This document shows, piece by piece, positions 44,019-53,346 of a stretch of 64,000 nucleotides of DNA. The position numbers and the translations under genes were made by a program. The notes under the pieces were generated by a model that had not been told where the DNA came from, made no database searches, and saw only the letters and a list, made by a program, of their open reading frames with translations. The stretch is taken from contig JAFVEZ010000031.1 of NCBI GenBank assembly GCA_017475745.1, positions 58,837 to 122,836 on the forward strand, read 5' to 3'. This DNA is from Selenomonadaceae bacterium. GTDB taxonomy: Bacteria; Bacillota; Negativicutes; Selenomonadales; Selenomonadaceae. The stretch's first letter is position 1; each line of letters opens with the position of its first letter.

Positions 44019-45536
44019 TTAATCGTCAACTTGAGGGACTTTTGCTTTGATTATGAACATTGCAACGAAGAGCGCTGCGAAGCCGGCAATGAGACCAAAC
44101 CAACCGTTTTGAGTGAGACCGTCGATAATGTAACCGACAATGCAGCATGCCGAAACGACAATGACATAAGGTACTTGAGTGCCAACGTGGTCAAGGTGGT
44201 GACACTGAGCGCCCGCCGAAGCCAAGATGGTAGTATCTGAGATCGGTGAGGCATGATCGCCACCGACAGCACCAGAGAGGATTGCTGCAATACAGAGTAC
44301 AAGCATCGGATAAAGATCGGTGTTGGTTGCGTCAAGAATAGCCATGGCAATAGGAATCAAGATACCAAATGTTCCCCAAGAAGTGCCAGTTGCAAAGGCA
44401 AGACCAATCGAAACGAGGAAGAAGAGTACTGGCAGGAACATCATTACCGAAGTGTGCTCATTTACAACCGCGCCGACATAGCCGCCGAGGTCAAGATACT
44501 TGTCTGAGCAAATGCCGGAGAGTGTCCAAGCAAGGCAGAGAATAAAGACTGCAGGAACCATTGCCTTGAAGCCTTGAGTGAAGCAACCACAGAATTCATC
44601 AAAGGTGACAACCTTGCGTGGAAGGTAAAGCAGACCAGTAAAGACGAAAGCAATGAATGAGCCGAAAACAAGCGCTTTGGAAGAATCACAGTCAGCAAAA
44701 GCGTCGGCGATTGATACACCTTCGTTGTGAATACCACCAGTATAGAGCATACCGTAAATGCAGGCACCAATCAAAACAATCAAAGGCAGCGTTAAATCAA
44801 TGATTCTACCATTACCACTTACCTTTGTCTATTCGTCAACGGCATCTCTGTATTCAGGCGGAATGTAGAAGTTTTCCTTATTCTTGCGGACGACTGCACC
44901 CATTGTAGCAAAGTCGCGGCCACTTATAATGATAAACACCATGAAAGCCATGGTTAGCCATGCATAGAGGTTAAAAGGAATAGTCTGAAGGAAAATAGTA
45001 AAACCGTCGACGGTTGCATCTTCCGGAAGAGACGACCCGACAGCCGCTGCCCAGCTTGAGACTGGCGCAATAATACAAATTGGCGCTGCTGTTGCGTCGA
45101 TAATATAAGCAAGCTTGGCGCGGGCGATCTTGAACTTGTCAGTAACAGGACGCATGACAGTGCCGACGGTGAGACAGTTAAAATAATCATCAATAAATAT
45201 AACAATACCTAAGAGAGCCGTCAAACCCATAGCACTGCGCTTTCCCTTGATGACTCTTGCTGCCCATTCCCCGTAGGCCTTTGTAGCACCTGACTTGGTG
45301 ATAGCTGCAACGAGAATACCGAGAATCACCAAGAATACTAAGATATTGACATTGCCGCCGACCTTATCTTCCATAACGGCAAACATCGTTAATATTGATT
45401 CGAGGAGAGAACCGCCAGTAAACAGCAATGCTCCCGAAAATATACCTATAATTAATGACATGTAGACTTCTTTGGTCAAGAGTGCCAACACTATTGTAAT
45501 AATCGGCGGCAGCATTGACCAGGCTGTGTGTTCCAT
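44019..45536 (-). pseudogene. NhaC-family Na+/H+ antiporter split by an in-frame TAG
   Basis: One continuous minus-strand frame from 45536 to 44019 encodes an NhaC-type (COG1757) membrane protein of about 504 residues, the usual family length. Codon 236 (44831-44829) is TAG: it lies after IPPEYRDAVDE, and the frame then reads TKVSGNGRIIDLTLPL onward without shift. The second part holds SWGTFGILIPIAMAI and GAVGGDHASPISDTTIL, key family segments. A one-base change such as CAG to TAG would explain it. The downstream part could restart at TTG 44783 or 44771, but two halves are unlikely to form a normal transporter. Sequencing error remains possible. Strong promoter and ribosome site precede it. 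Confidence 0.82.
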
Positions 45537-45586
45537 TTGAATTACTCCTTATCTAATAATGATATAATGAACTTAATAACGTAGAT

Positions 45587-45614
45587 ATTATATCAAATAC
45601 TCTTTTTATGTCAA
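45587..45614 (-). promoter_or_regulatory. Promoter of the nhaC-type operon
   Basis: On the minus strand a perfect TTGACA (45614-45609) and TATAAT (45592-45587) are spaced 16 bp. The operon may run through the hydrogenase protease, mreD and mrdA. Confidence 0.75.
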
Positions 45615-45617
45615 ATA

Positions 45618-46598
45618 TTATTCTTTGGCTAAAATAATTGTATCCACTTTGACTTTCTCCGCCTCGCTCTTTGTCAGAATGTTTGCCTTAACCATGGCAT
45701 CAATGACTACTAATTGACGTTTCTTGGCAAGCATATAGTCAACGTATGGCGAGTATACTGAAGGCGCATTTGGCAAGCCTGCCAACATTGCCGATTCCGC
45801 TATGGTTAAGTCTTTGGGTTCCACACCGAAATAACCTTTAGCGGCATCATAAATACCATAGAAGTTAGAACCGAAGTATATTGTATTGAAGTACAATTCT
45901 AAGATCTCATCTTTGGTGAAGTTTCGTTCCATATCCAAGGCAAGAAGCAACTCTTCAGCCTTACGAGTGAAAGACTGCTCTTGTGACAGAAACAAGTTTT
46001 TGACAAGCTGTTGAGTAATTGTACTGCCACCTTCTTCGATATGGCCAGCTTCAAAATTGACGATTGCCGCACGGGCAATTCCGCTCAGATCGAAGCCACT
46101 GTGACTGTAGAAGTGTGAATCTTCAACCGCGATAATTGCCCTTCTCAAAGATAGAGGAATCTCTTCAAGAACCACATAATGCTCCTTGTCCAGCATTTCT
46201 TCGTTGACGGCTTGTTTTATAGAGCGAAGACGTTTAATCTTACCCATAAAGGTAGAAGCATCAATTCGTTCTCTAACTTTTAATTTGTCATCAGTTGAAG
46301 TACTTGTAATTGTATTTGTAACCTTCTCTTCGGAATTGACTTTTCTATCTGCCACATTCGTTGAGTTCTTCGCTGCAGCCTTCCTCTCGTTTCTGCCATT
46401 GGCATACTCATCAATTACTTTGTCTTTTGTGGTATCTGTAAAGTAAGCTGATTTGATATAATCAATCGGGTGTGATGTCTTGAGGGTTATCGTCACAAAG
46501 AACGATAAAAAAAATACAAACACCAAGGCAACAATTAGCTGTATAAATCTAAATATCATTGAAAAGTTCCTTCGAGTTTTTTTATTTTCACTGCTCAT
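45618..46598 (-). CDS. Monofunctional peptidoglycan glycosyltransferase (GT51)
   Basis: This 326-residue membrane-anchored enzyme polymerises lipid II into glycan strands. One N-terminal helix (FRFIQLIVALVFVFFLSFFV) is followed by a low-complexity linker (about 50-115). The GT51 domain then shows the catalytic Glu in AVEDSHFYSHSGFD, GGSTITQQLVKNLF, RKAEELLLALDMER and EILELYFNTIYFG. There is no transpeptidase domain, so it is monofunctional rather than a class A PBP. AAGGAG lies 7 bases before the ATG. Confidence 0.92.
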   Translation of the reverse strand: MSSENKKTRRNFSMIFRFIQLIVALVFVFFLSFFVTITLKTSHPIDYIKSAYFTDTTKDKVIDEYANGRNERKAAAKNSTNVADRKVNSEEKVTNTITSTSTDDKLKVRERIDASTFMGKIKRLRSIKQAVNEEMLDKEHYVVLEEIPLSLRRAIIAVEDSHFYSHSGFDLSGIARAAIVNFEAGHIEEGGSTITQQLVKNLFLSQEQSFTRKAEELLLALDMERNFTKDEILELYFNTIYFGSNFYGIYDAAKGYFGVEPKDLTIAESAMLAGLPNAPSVYSPYVDYMLAKKRQLVVIDAMVKANILTKSEAEKVKVDTIILAKE

Positions 46599-46627
46599 TT
46601 AGAGACTCCTTTTATTTTTATGCTCCT

Positions 46628-46656
46628 ATGATACAACATTAACAGAACTAATACAA
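46628..46656 (-). promoter_or_regulatory. Promoter of the GT51 gene
   Basis: On the minus strand TTGTAT (46656-46651) and TATCAT (46633-46628) are spaced 17 bp. Confidence 0.45.
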
Positions 46657-46677
46657 TAAAATTTTAACTTTTGCAAC

Positions 46678-46719
46678 AAAAAAACATCTTATCGAGATAA
46701 TATAAATCAATAAGATGTT
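46678..46719 (-). terminator. Terminator of the deaminase-like gene
   Basis: A 10-bp stem (AACATCTTAT with ATAAGATGTT, loop about 17 bases) is followed on the minus strand by seven T. Confidence 0.8.
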
Positions 46720-46735
46720 GTTTGGTGTGCATGTA

Positions 46736-47173
46736 TTAATTGTCACCGCCATTGAATAGGAAAGTATCCTCATTAGCATTACGCTTCTTGCGACGCTGAC
46801 GGAATGGCAAGATATCATCAATTTTAGCAATCTCAATATTTCCTTCAAAATCAGCTAGAACAATATCTTTAACATTAAATTCACCCAAGAATTGACAACT
46901 TGTCTCATCAGGAATGTAATAACCATCAATATCGGCAATCAAGGCAATCGCATCAAATTCTCTCTTGCCGTCAGAAATAGCTTTTGCCATGGCAACAGAC
47001 TCAGCAGAAAGAGAAAGTTCCGGAATGGAATGATCCACTGTGCAGCCACTGTAGAGAGTGCCGTCACTTGTAAGGACGCAAGCTCCAACAGCAAGATTAT
47101 GATTCAAAGTATATGCATTGCGGATCGCTTCCATTGCAATTCTCACCATGGTATCCATTATATCGTAATTCAC
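46736..47173 (-). CDS. Cytidine deaminase-like protein lacking zinc ligands
   Basis: The protein has about 145 residues and the overall cytidine-deaminase plan: AVGACVLTSDGTLYSGCTVDHS, then LSAESVAMAKAISDG, and PDETSCQFLGEF. In active enzymes these are (C/H)AE and PCxxC. Here the first ligand is Ser (SAE), and both Cys of PCxxC are replaced (PDETS, with a Cys one position later). The catalytic Glu is kept. The domain probably does not deaminate cytidine and may be a binding or regulatory relative. A C-terminal tail after residue 110 (RQRRKKRNANED) is extra. GTG 47173 has GGAG 8 bases upstream. Its own terminator follows. Confidence 0.75.
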   Translation of the reverse strand: MNYDIMDTMVRIAMEAIRNAYTLNHNLAVGACVLTSDGTLYSGCTVDHSIPELSLSAESVAMAKAISDGKREFDAIALIADIDGYYIPDETSCQFLGEFNVKDIVLADFEGNIEIAKIDDILPFRQRRKKRNANEDTFLFNGGDN

Positions 47174-47260
47174 CAATGTCACTCCGTTCGTTCTTCACTT
47201 ACTTGTTATATAATTGTTCTTCACAAAATGAAAATCTCCTGCATACAACGATAAAATTTG

Positions 47261-47289
47261 TTGATATTGAAAAAGTTTAATGTTATAAT
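47261..47289 (+). promoter_or_regulatory. Promoter of the LptF/LptG-type gene
   Basis: TTGATA (47261-47266) and TATAAT (47284-47289) are spaced 17 bp, 29 bases before the start codon. Confidence 0.7.
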
Positions 47290-47318
47290 AAGGCAAAATG
47301 CTCTGAGGAGAGACACAA

Positions 47319-48413
47319 ATGGGAATTAGAATTTTAGATAGATATATATTCCGCGAAGTAATAATGGCGTTTATTTTTGGCATATGTGCATTTTCTGCTG
47401 TCTTTATTGGTTCTGGAACACTGTTTAAAATCGCAAAATACATAACTGACTATGGTGCATCATTCGCGGCGGTTGTGAAGATTTTTGTTTACGGCATGCC
47501 GGCAATAATAATTTGGACTTTTCCAATGTCAATGCTCCTCGCAACTCTTTTGACTTTTGGTCGGCTTTCTAGTAACAGCGAGATAACTGCAATGAAATCA
47601 TGCGGAGTAGGTTTTTCACGAATTGCAGCACCAGCAATCTTTTTAGGAATTATTGTAAGTGGACTTGCCATTCTGTTCAATGAACATGTTGTACCTTGGG
47701 CTAACTCTGCTTATAACAATGTTCTTTATTACGAAATTCAGGGCAATACTGAAATGAAGTCACAAGAACATATTATAGTTAAAGAGATCAATAATGGTCA
47801 AATTCAGCGCCTTGTCTATGCTCGTGAGTATGAAGCACAAACTGAAAATCTGCGAGGTGTGACAATGCAGGAGTTCAACGAAGACGGTCAAGTCATACAC
47901 GTTGAAAATGCTGAGTATGCTGAATGGAAAGATAATAATTGGATAATGTACCGCGGAATGATTTATGACGTATCTGATGATGAGCGTGTTCACTCAATGA
48001 GATTTGAAAAACAAATTCTGCCGGTTAAGGCAAGTCCAAGGCAGATTGTCCGCGAACAAAAGAAACCAGAAGAATTGACCATGAAAGAGCTCAAGGCTCA
48101 GATTAGTATCATGAGGACGCAGTATGTCAACACTGCCAAGTTAGAGACGGAACTTTATCAAAGACTAACAGTACCAATGGCAAGCTTGATATTCGCTCTT
48201 ATCGGCGTGCCTTTGGGACTTCAGCCGACAAGAAATAGCTCCTCAATGGGATTTGCCATGAGTGTTATAATTATATTCGTTTATTACGCCGTTATGACGC
48301 TGGCAAATGCAATAGGCAGAAGTGGAGCAATCTCACCGATGTATGCCGTTTGGATTCCCAACATAATTGGTCTTTTCTTCGGAATTTTCTTGATAAAACG
48401 TGCCTCGCAATAA
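47319..48413 (+). CDS. LptF/LptG-family LPS export permease
   Basis: This 364-residue inner-membrane subunit of the Lpt transporter lifts LPS toward the outer membrane using LptB. It has the YjgP/YjgQ fold: helices 1-3 (ILDRYIFREVIMAFIFG, the P-x-PM start of MSMLLATLLTFGRLSSNSE), a periplasmic beta-jellyroll (about 135-250) and C-terminal helices with ALIGVPLGLQPTRNSSSMGFAMS. Monoderm Firmicutes lack this family, so it supports a diderm host. It stands alone; other lpt genes are not in view. Confidence 0.92.
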   Translation: MGIRILDRYIFREVIMAFIFGICAFSAVFIGSGTLFKIAKYITDYGASFAAVVKIFVYGMPAIIIWTFPMSMLLATLLTFGRLSSNSEITAMKSCGVGFSRIAAPAIFLGIIVSGLAILFNEHVVPWANSAYNNVLYYEIQGNTEMKSQEHIIVKEINNGQIQRLVYAREYEAQTENLRGVTMQEFNEDGQVIHVENAEYAEWKDNNWIMYRGMIYDVSDDERVHSMRFEKQILPVKASPRQIVREQKKPEELTMKELKAQISIMRTQYVNTAKLETELYQRLTVPMASLIFALIGVPLGLQPTRNSSSMGFAMSVIIIFVYYAVMTLANAIGRSGAISPMYAVWIPNIIGLFFGIFLIKRASQ

Positions 48414-48484
48414 ACTCAATGTTGCATTAAAAGCGTAAAGTAAAGGAATTTGATATATTCCAAAGGCAAGGTTTAAATAAATGC

Positions 48485-48513
48485 TTGTCATTTCGGTTTG
48501 TATGTGATAAAAT
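48485..48513 (+). promoter_or_regulatory. Promoter of tig
   Basis: TTGTCA (48485-48490) and TAAAAT (48508-48513) are spaced 17 bp, 45 bases before the tig start. Confidence 0.6.
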
Positions 48514-48557
48514 AATTTTCGTGTTGTACACATATTAGTAGGAGGTTTTTTTGTAAT

Positions 48558-49961
48558 ATGAAAGTAACCAAGGAAAAATTGGATAATTATGAATTAGCTT
48601 TAACCATTGAACTTGAGGCGGACAAACTTGCCAAAGCAAAGAAGACGGCTTGTAAAAATCTTGCAAATCGTTATAATTTCCCAGGTTTCAGAAAGGGCAA
48701 AGCTCCTCAGCACATTGTCGAACAGCAGCTTGGCAAAGAATACGTAATGGAAGAAGCTGCTGATATTCTGATTCAAGAGACAGCAAGTGAAGCTCTCAAG
48801 GAAGAAGGCATTACCCCTGTAACTGAAATGAAGCCAGAAGTCATCACTAACGAAGAGGGCAAGGATTTTGTCTTCAAGGTGACATTTACGCCATATCCTG
48901 AGGTAAAACTTGGTGAGTATAAAGGTCTGGATATTGAAAAGAAAGTTGACGAAGTAACGGAAGATGACGTTAAAAAACAGTTAGAGGTCATGCGCGATCA
49001 CCACGCAACATTGATTGATGCTGACGAAGATGCCGTCGTTGAAGATGGTGATTTTATAACACTTGATTTTGAAGGTTCCATTGACGGCGAGCCATTTGAA
49101 GGCGGAGTCGGTAAGAGTTATCCTTTGACTATCGGTTCCGGTACTTTCATTCCGGGTTTTGAGGAAGGTTTGATTGGCACTAAGCTCAATGAAGAGCGCG
49201 ATATAAACGTAACTTTCCCAGAAGACTATCACAGCCAGGAATTTGCCGGTAAAGACGCTACCTTTAAGTGCAAAGTTCTTTCAATCAAACATCGTAAACT
49301 TCCTGAACTAAATGAGGAATTTGTCAAGAAAGTCAGTAAATTTGAGACCGTTGAGGATTTCAAAGCAGATATTAAAAAGAATCTTGAAGAAGCTGCCAAA
49401 CATAGAGCAGAGGATAAGCAGCATAGAGATGCCATAGATAAAGCTGCTGAGAACATAACTGTTGATATTCCTCCAGTTATGATTGAAAACCGTATTTCAC
49501 AGTTGATAAATGAACTTTCACTGCAACTTCAGACTCGTGGCATGACATTCGAGAGCTATTTGCAGTATACCGGTTATGACATGGATCATCTCCGTGAGAG
49601 TTATAGAGAAGGCGCTGAAAAAGACGTTCGTGATGACCTCATGTTGGAAGCAGTAGCAAAACAGGAAAATATAGAAGTCGATCCCAAGGAAGTTGAATAT
49701 GAGATTGCTGTTATGGCAGCAACCTACAGAGTGACACCAAAACAGATCGTCAAAATCCTTAAAGAAAACAGACAGCTCTCTGCAATTACAAGTAACGTCC
49801 GTAGAAGAAAGGCAATGCAGTTTATCATTGATAATATGGTCAAGGACGAGACTGAAGAAAAAAAAGATACAAAAGCAAAGAATGATAGCAAATCAGATAA
49901 AAAAGACGCTAAAAATACCAAGGTAGAAGATAAGAAGACAGACAAGACTGATGACAAATAA
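48558..49961 (+). CDS. tig: Trigger factor
   Basis: Trigger factor is the ribosome-bound chaperone and prolyl isomerase that meets nascent chains. The 467 residues comprise an N-terminal ribosome-binding domain with the signature GFRKGKAP (about 43-50), an FKBP-type isomerase domain (about 155-245, [15 protein letters not shown]) and the helical chaperone arms. A Lys/Asp-rich tail of about 35 residues ([17 protein letters not shown]) ends it. It precedes clpP by 17 bases, a common Firmicute arrangement. Confidence 0.97.
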   Translation: MKVTKEKLDNYELALTIELEADKLAKAKKTACKNLANRYNFPGFRKGKAPQHIVEQQLGKEYVMEEAADILIQETASEALKEEGITPVTEMKPEVITNEEGKDFVFKVTFTPYPEVKLGEYKGLDIEKKVDEVTEDDVKKQLEVMRDHHATLIDADEDAVVEDGDFITLDFEGSIDGEPFEGGVGKSYPLTIGSGTFIPGFEEGLIGTKLNEERDINVTFPEDYHSQEFAGKDATFKCKVLSIKHRKLPELNEEFVKKVSKFETVEDFKADIKKNLEEAAKHRAEDKQHRDAIDKAAENITVDIPPVMIENRISQLINELSLQLQTRGMTFESYLQYTGYDMDHLRESYREGAEKDVRDDLMLEAVAKQENIEVDPKEVEYEIAVMAATYRVTPKQIVKILKENRQLSAITSNVRRRKAMQFIIDNMVKDETEEKKDTKAKNDSKSDKKDAKNTKVEDKKTDKTDDK

Positions 49962-49978
49962 CAACTGAGGTGAAGATT

Positions 49979-50617
49979 ATGGCATATTATGTGCCGATGG
50001 TCGTGGAGAAAACCGGCTACGGCGAACGAGCCTATGATATCTATTCACGTTTGCTTAAAGACAGAATCGTAATTCTCGGCGGACCCATAAATGATGATGT
50101 TGCCAACTCCATTGTGGCCCAGTTACTCTTCCTTGAGTCTGAAGACCCTGATAAAGATATACACCTTTATATCAATAGCCCTGGTGGCGTGGTGACTGCT
50201 GGTCTTGCAATTTACGATACCATGCAGTATATCAAGCCTGATGTCTCCACCATTTGCATTGGACAGGCTGCTTCAATGGGATCACTTCTTCTCACCGCCG
50301 GAGCAAAGGGCAAAAGATTTGCTCTTCCGCTTGCGAGGATAATGATTCATCAACCGCTTGGAGGAGCAAGTGGACAGTCAACGGATATTCAAATTCAAGC
50401 GAAGGAGATACTCAGACTACGTGAAGTTGGCAATGATATTCTTTGTCGCCATACCGGTCAAACTCGTAAAATGATCGTTGCCGACACGGAAAGAGATAAC
50501 TTCATGACTGCTCAAGAGGCAAAAGCTTACGGTCTCATTGATGATGTTGTGACTCGTCCACCTTCGGATAAAGAGTCTGATAAAGAATCAACAACAGAAC
50601 TCAAGAAAGTGAAATAG
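49979..50617 (+). CDS. clpP: ATP-dependent Clp protease proteolytic subunit
   Basis: ClpP forms the two-ring serine protease chamber fed by ClpX, ClpA or ClpC. The 212-residue protein shows [21 protein letters not shown], the active Ser in [11 protein letters not shown], and the active His in [13 protein letters not shown] short acidic-basic tail ([16 protein letters not shown]) is extra. ATG 49979 is used because GAGGTG lies about 6 bases upstream. clpX does not follow; a strong terminator does. Confidence 0.97.
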   Translation: MAYYVPMVVEKTGYGERAYDIYSRLLKDRIVILGGPINDDVANSIVAQLLFLESEDPDKDIHLYINSPGGVVTAGLAIYDTMQYIKPDVSTICIGQAASMGSLLLTAGAKGKRFALPLARIMIHQPLGGASGQSTDIQIQAKEILRLREVGNDILCRHTGQTRKMIVADTERDNFMTAQEAKAYGLIDDVVTRPPSDKESDKESTTELKKVK

Positions 50618-50628
50618 GACATAATAAT

Positions 50629-50683
50629 AAAAGGTTAAGGTTCCAAGTGAATGAATAGTTTACTTAAAACCTTAACCTTTTTT
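50629..50683. terminator. Terminator of tig-clpP, bidirectional
   Basis: AAAAGGTTAAGGTT and AACCTTAACCTTTTTT form a 12-14-bp stem with a T-run. It also faces the convergent CBS-domain gene ending at 50688. Confidence 0.9.
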
Positions 50684-50687
50684 GATG

Positions 50688-51953
50688 CTAATTTATTCTG
50701 GTAACATGGACCTTGTCTATTCGCGCACGATCCATGCCGATAATTTCAAAGCGCAAGCCATTCCATTCACAGCGATCACCAACATTTGGAATACGCCCAA
50801 AATATGAAGTCAAAAATCCACCCATAGTTTGATAGTGGTCATGCTCTTCTTCCGGAAGTTCTTCAATATCAAACTTCTTTTTGAAGTCAGCTATATCGTA
50901 AAGGCCATCGATAAACCAAGAATCTTTGCCTATCATGGTGAATTGCGTTGACTCAGTGTCGGTGTTAGAATCCGCGCCGATGATCTCCGTCAACAAATCG
51001 TTAAGAGTAATGAAACCAATCACACCGCCGTACTCATCAAGTACCATAGCCTCATGTACGCCGGTACTGCGAAACTTCTCTAAAAGTCTGAAGGCTTCCA
51101 TAGTCCTTGGTACATAGATTGGCTTTTTGAGTAGTTCGGTGAGTTCAAGAGACTTGAGCTTTTGTGTCAGTGCTACGTTGAGTAAATCTTTTATATATAA
51201 GACTCCGCGGCAATCGTCCAGACTTCCGTTGCCAACAGGTATTATCTCATTATTGTGTTTAGCTATGATTTTAAGGTTGTGTTCAATGGGATCGGACAGG
51301 TCAAGCCAAATGATTTGAGTGCGCGGCGTCATAAGTGAATAGGCAGTTTCATCACCAAGTTGAAATATCCTATCAACAAGTGCCTGTTCTTCCTTCTCAA
51401 AGGTGCCGTCTTCTCGACCTTGTTCAATTAATTCCTTTACTTCGTCCTCAGTCACAGCGTCTTCAGTTTCCTCATTCATTCCAAGAAGTGTCATTAGTGT
51501 GCTTGCACATTTAGAGACAATCGTGATGATAGGACTCATCAGAATTGCAATCCACTTGAAACTCGTATGGTACTTAATAAGGAACTTCTCTGGCGCTTGT
51601 TTGACGATTCTATTTGGCAGAAATTCTCCGAAGAGCATCATCACAAATATCACACAGGCAGCACATATGATGACAGTAATGATAAAATGAACTGCCATAA
51701 AAGATTTGGCTATTATTGGAGCAAAGAAGATTGTAACCAATCCAGAGATTACTTTAATTGAAGTAAGTCCTATTTGTGCCGCTGCAATGAATCTTTCAGG
51801 CGCTTCAAACATATCGAAAACAACTTTATCTTCTGTCAGTTTTTCTAGGCGACCATGGTGACTTTCAATGAAAGCCGTTTTCATTAAAGTAAAATAGCCG
51901 CTCATCATTACCGAGATTAAAATCAGTGCGAGCGGCGAGCCTATGTTATCCAA
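50688..51953 (-). CDS. CNNM/CBS-domain membrane protein (HlyC/CorC family)
   Basis: The 421-residue protein has a DUF21 (CNNM) membrane domain with four helices (residues 1-175). A CBS-pair domain follows (about 205-325: MTPRTQIIWLDL, VLDEYGGVIGFITLNDLLTEIIG), then a CorC_HlyC C-terminal domain (about 340-421). Relatives affect Mg2+ or Co2+ efflux and are annotated as haemolysins without good evidence. It starts at TTG 51953, with AGGAG 13 bases upstream, rather far. No other start is in frame. Confidence 0.87.
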   Translation of the reverse strand: MDNIGSPLALILISVMMSGYFTLMKTAFIESHHGRLEKLTEDKVVFDMFEAPERFIAAAQIGLTSIKVISGLVTIFFAPIIAKSFMAVHFIITVIICAACVIFVMMLFGEFLPNRIVKQAPEKFLIKYHTSFKWIAILMSPIITIVSKCASTLMTLLGMNEETEDAVTEDEVKELIEQGREDGTFEKEEQALVDRIFQLGDETAYSLMTPRTQIIWLDLSDPIEHNLKIIAKHNNEIIPVGNGSLDDCRGVLYIKDLLNVALTQKLKSLELTELLKKPIYVPRTMEAFRLLEKFRSTGVHEAMVLDEYGGVIGFITLNDLLTEIIGADSNTDTESTQFTMIGKDSWFIDGLYDIADFKKKFDIEELPEEEHDHYQTMGGFLTSYFGRIPNVGDRCEWNGLRFEIIGMDRARIDKVHVTRIN

Positions 51954-51993
51954 AAAGTTTTCACACTCCTATGTAAAATGTAATTACAATAGG

Positions 51994-52023
51994 ATTATAG
52001 CACTCTTTACTTGATACCGTCAA
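51994..52023 (-). promoter_or_regulatory. Promoter of the CBS-domain gene
   Basis: On the minus strand TTGACG (52023-52018) and TATAAT (51999-51994) are spaced 18 bp, close to the trpA stop. Confidence 0.6.
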
Positions 52024-52035
52024 GTCAGAAAATTA

Positions 52036-52848
52036 TCACGCAGCATCGAGGGCAGAGCGCATTGCCTGGATTAAATCCATAGCGCCTGTGAAGTTGCCGT
52101 CCATAAGACGCTTCACGACAGCAGATCCAACAATAACTCCGTCAACATTCTTTGAAGCGTTCTGCGCTGCTTCCGGTGTACCAATACCGAAACCAATCAT
52201 CAATGGTGCCGAAGTGTACTCTTTAGCGCGAACAGCTACCTCTGAGATTTGGCTAAAGTCCAAATCCTTCACACCTGTGACGCCAGTATTGGAGACACAA
52301 TATATAAAGCCAGTAGCGTCGGTGCAGGTACTCTTCATTCGCTCATCGGAAGTAAGTGGAGTAATGAACTCTATTAGGTGAATACCCTTCTTGCGGCTAG
52401 TGGCACGCATTTGAGTTGATTCCTCATGCGGTACGTCTGGGATAATCAAGCCGTCCATTCCAGCGATCTTAGCTTCAGTGACAAAACGCTCAAAACCGTT
52501 GTAGTCATTACCATAACGATAGCCATAACTTATCATTGAATTAATATAGCCCATACCGATTATTGGAGCATCAATCGACCGGCGAAGTTCTCTAACCATA
52601 GTCAAAACTCGATATGGTGACATTCGATTTCTAAGGGCAGCGGCCGAAGAAGCTTGAATGACAGGGCCATCGGCAAGAGGATCAGAGAATGGTATACCGA
52701 GTTCAATGATATCGGCACCGGAATGTACAGCCTCAATGACAGCGCGCTTGGAAGTATCATAATCAGGCGCGCCTGCCGTAATGTATATATTTAGAGCCTT
52801 GCGTCCACAGCTCTTGAGTTTATCCAAAGTATTATCTAATCTGTTCAC
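52036..52848 (-). CDS. trpA: Tryptophan synthase alpha subunit
   Basis: TrpA cleaves indole-glycerol phosphate and passes indole to TrpB. The 270-residue TIM barrel has the catalytic Glu in IIELGIPFSDPLADGPVIQ and the catalytic Asp in the same loop, then GIGTPEAA and VDGVIVGSAVV. GTG 52848 (reading VNRLDNTLDKLKSCG) is preferred. GAGG lies 7 bases upstream and the length then fits the family. The longer GTG 52869 overlaps the antitoxin stop by four bases. trpB is separated from it by a toxin-antitoxin pair, an unusual break in trpBA. Confidence 0.95.
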   Translation of the reverse strand: MNRLDNTLDKLKSCGRKALNIYITAGAPDYDTSKRAVIEAVHSGADIIELGIPFSDPLADGPVIQASSAAALRNRMSPYRVLTMVRELRRSIDAPIIGMGYINSMISYGYRYGNDYNGFERFVTEAKIAGMDGLIIPDVPHEESTQMRATSRKKGIHLIEFITPLTSDERMKSTCTDATGFIYCVSNTGVTGVKDLDFSQISEVAVRAKEYTSAPLMIGFGIGTPEAAQNASKNVDGVIVGSAVVKRLMDGNFTGAMDLIQAMRSALDAA

Positions 52849-52865
52849 GTTACTAACCTCGCTGC

Positions 52866-53063
52866 TCACTGTTCAATAATGAGTTTGATCAAGTGTCTGT
52901 TGGGATCAACAGGACGACGTTTCATTCGTTTAAGATCTTCTCTGGTAAGTGGCGGACAATCCTCATCATAGACATGCGGTCTCTTTGCAGCTTCGTGAAT
53001 ACGTGCTTTCTGTTCTTCGCTCATTTTAGCATCTTTTGCCAGAAAGTAATGAACGGTACTCAT
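52866..53063 (-). CDS. BrnA-like antitoxin partner of BrnT
   Basis: This small protein of about 65 residues reads [22 protein letters not shown], then AAKRPHVYDEDCPPLT, ending in a basic segment (KRMKRRPVDPNRHLIKL). The pattern (EEQ, AAKRP-VYDEDCP, T) is typical of small partners beside BrnT toxins. It starts inside the brnT coding end (38-base overlap) with AGGAG eight bases before ATG 53063, so it is translated together with the toxin. Its stop overlaps the longer trpA start. The expected function is binding the toxin and repressing the operon, but the host operon trp means promoter control would be unusual. Confidence 0.72.
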   Translation of the reverse strand: MSTVHYFLAKDAKMSEEQKARIHEAAKRPHVYDEDCPPLTREDLKRMKRRPVDPNRHLIKLIIEQ

Positions 53064-53346
53064 CATAATCTCTCCTCTCATCATCTTCAGCAGGTCTTGC
53101 AGAAATCAGCCTAATGTTATACTCGTCATCACGTTCAGTATAGACCACAAACAAAATATCATTAGCCTTACCTATAGTTATGTATCTTTCCTCATCAAAA
53201 CTATGCTCATCATCAACAAAGTCCATTCTATATTCGTCTTGCCAAACCCAAGCTGCATCCAGGAATGATACTCCATGTTTGCTGATATTAATCTTAGCTT
53301 TCTTATCGTCCCACTGAAATTTAAAACCTTCCACTTCTGTTTTCAT
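53026..53346 (-). CDS. brnT: BrnT-family ribonuclease toxin
   Basis: BrnT toxins are RelE-like ribonucleases that cut mRNA under stress. The 106 residues match the family: [22 protein letters not shown], then [41 protein letters not shown] and [14 protein letters not shown]. Those positions carry the conserved Trp, His, Glu-Arg and Arg residues. Length is typical. The ATG overlaps the trpB stop by 4 bases (ATGA), so translation is coupled to trpB. An antitoxin gene overlaps its 3' end. Gene order is toxin first, as known for brnTA. Confidence 0.88.
   Translation of the reverse strand: MKTEVEGFKFQWDDKKAKINISKHGVSFLDAAWVWQDEYRMDFVDDEHSFDEERYITIGKANDILFVVYTERDDEYNIRLISARPAEDDERRDYDEYRSLLSGKRC

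Noticed and set aside
23849..44831. Stop-codon reassignment or programmed readthrough suggested by the TAA and TAG interruptions
   Set aside because: TAA, TAG and TGA all end intact genes elsewhere in the window, and no readthrough context or selenocysteine-type structure is seen. Independent mutations or errors are simpler.
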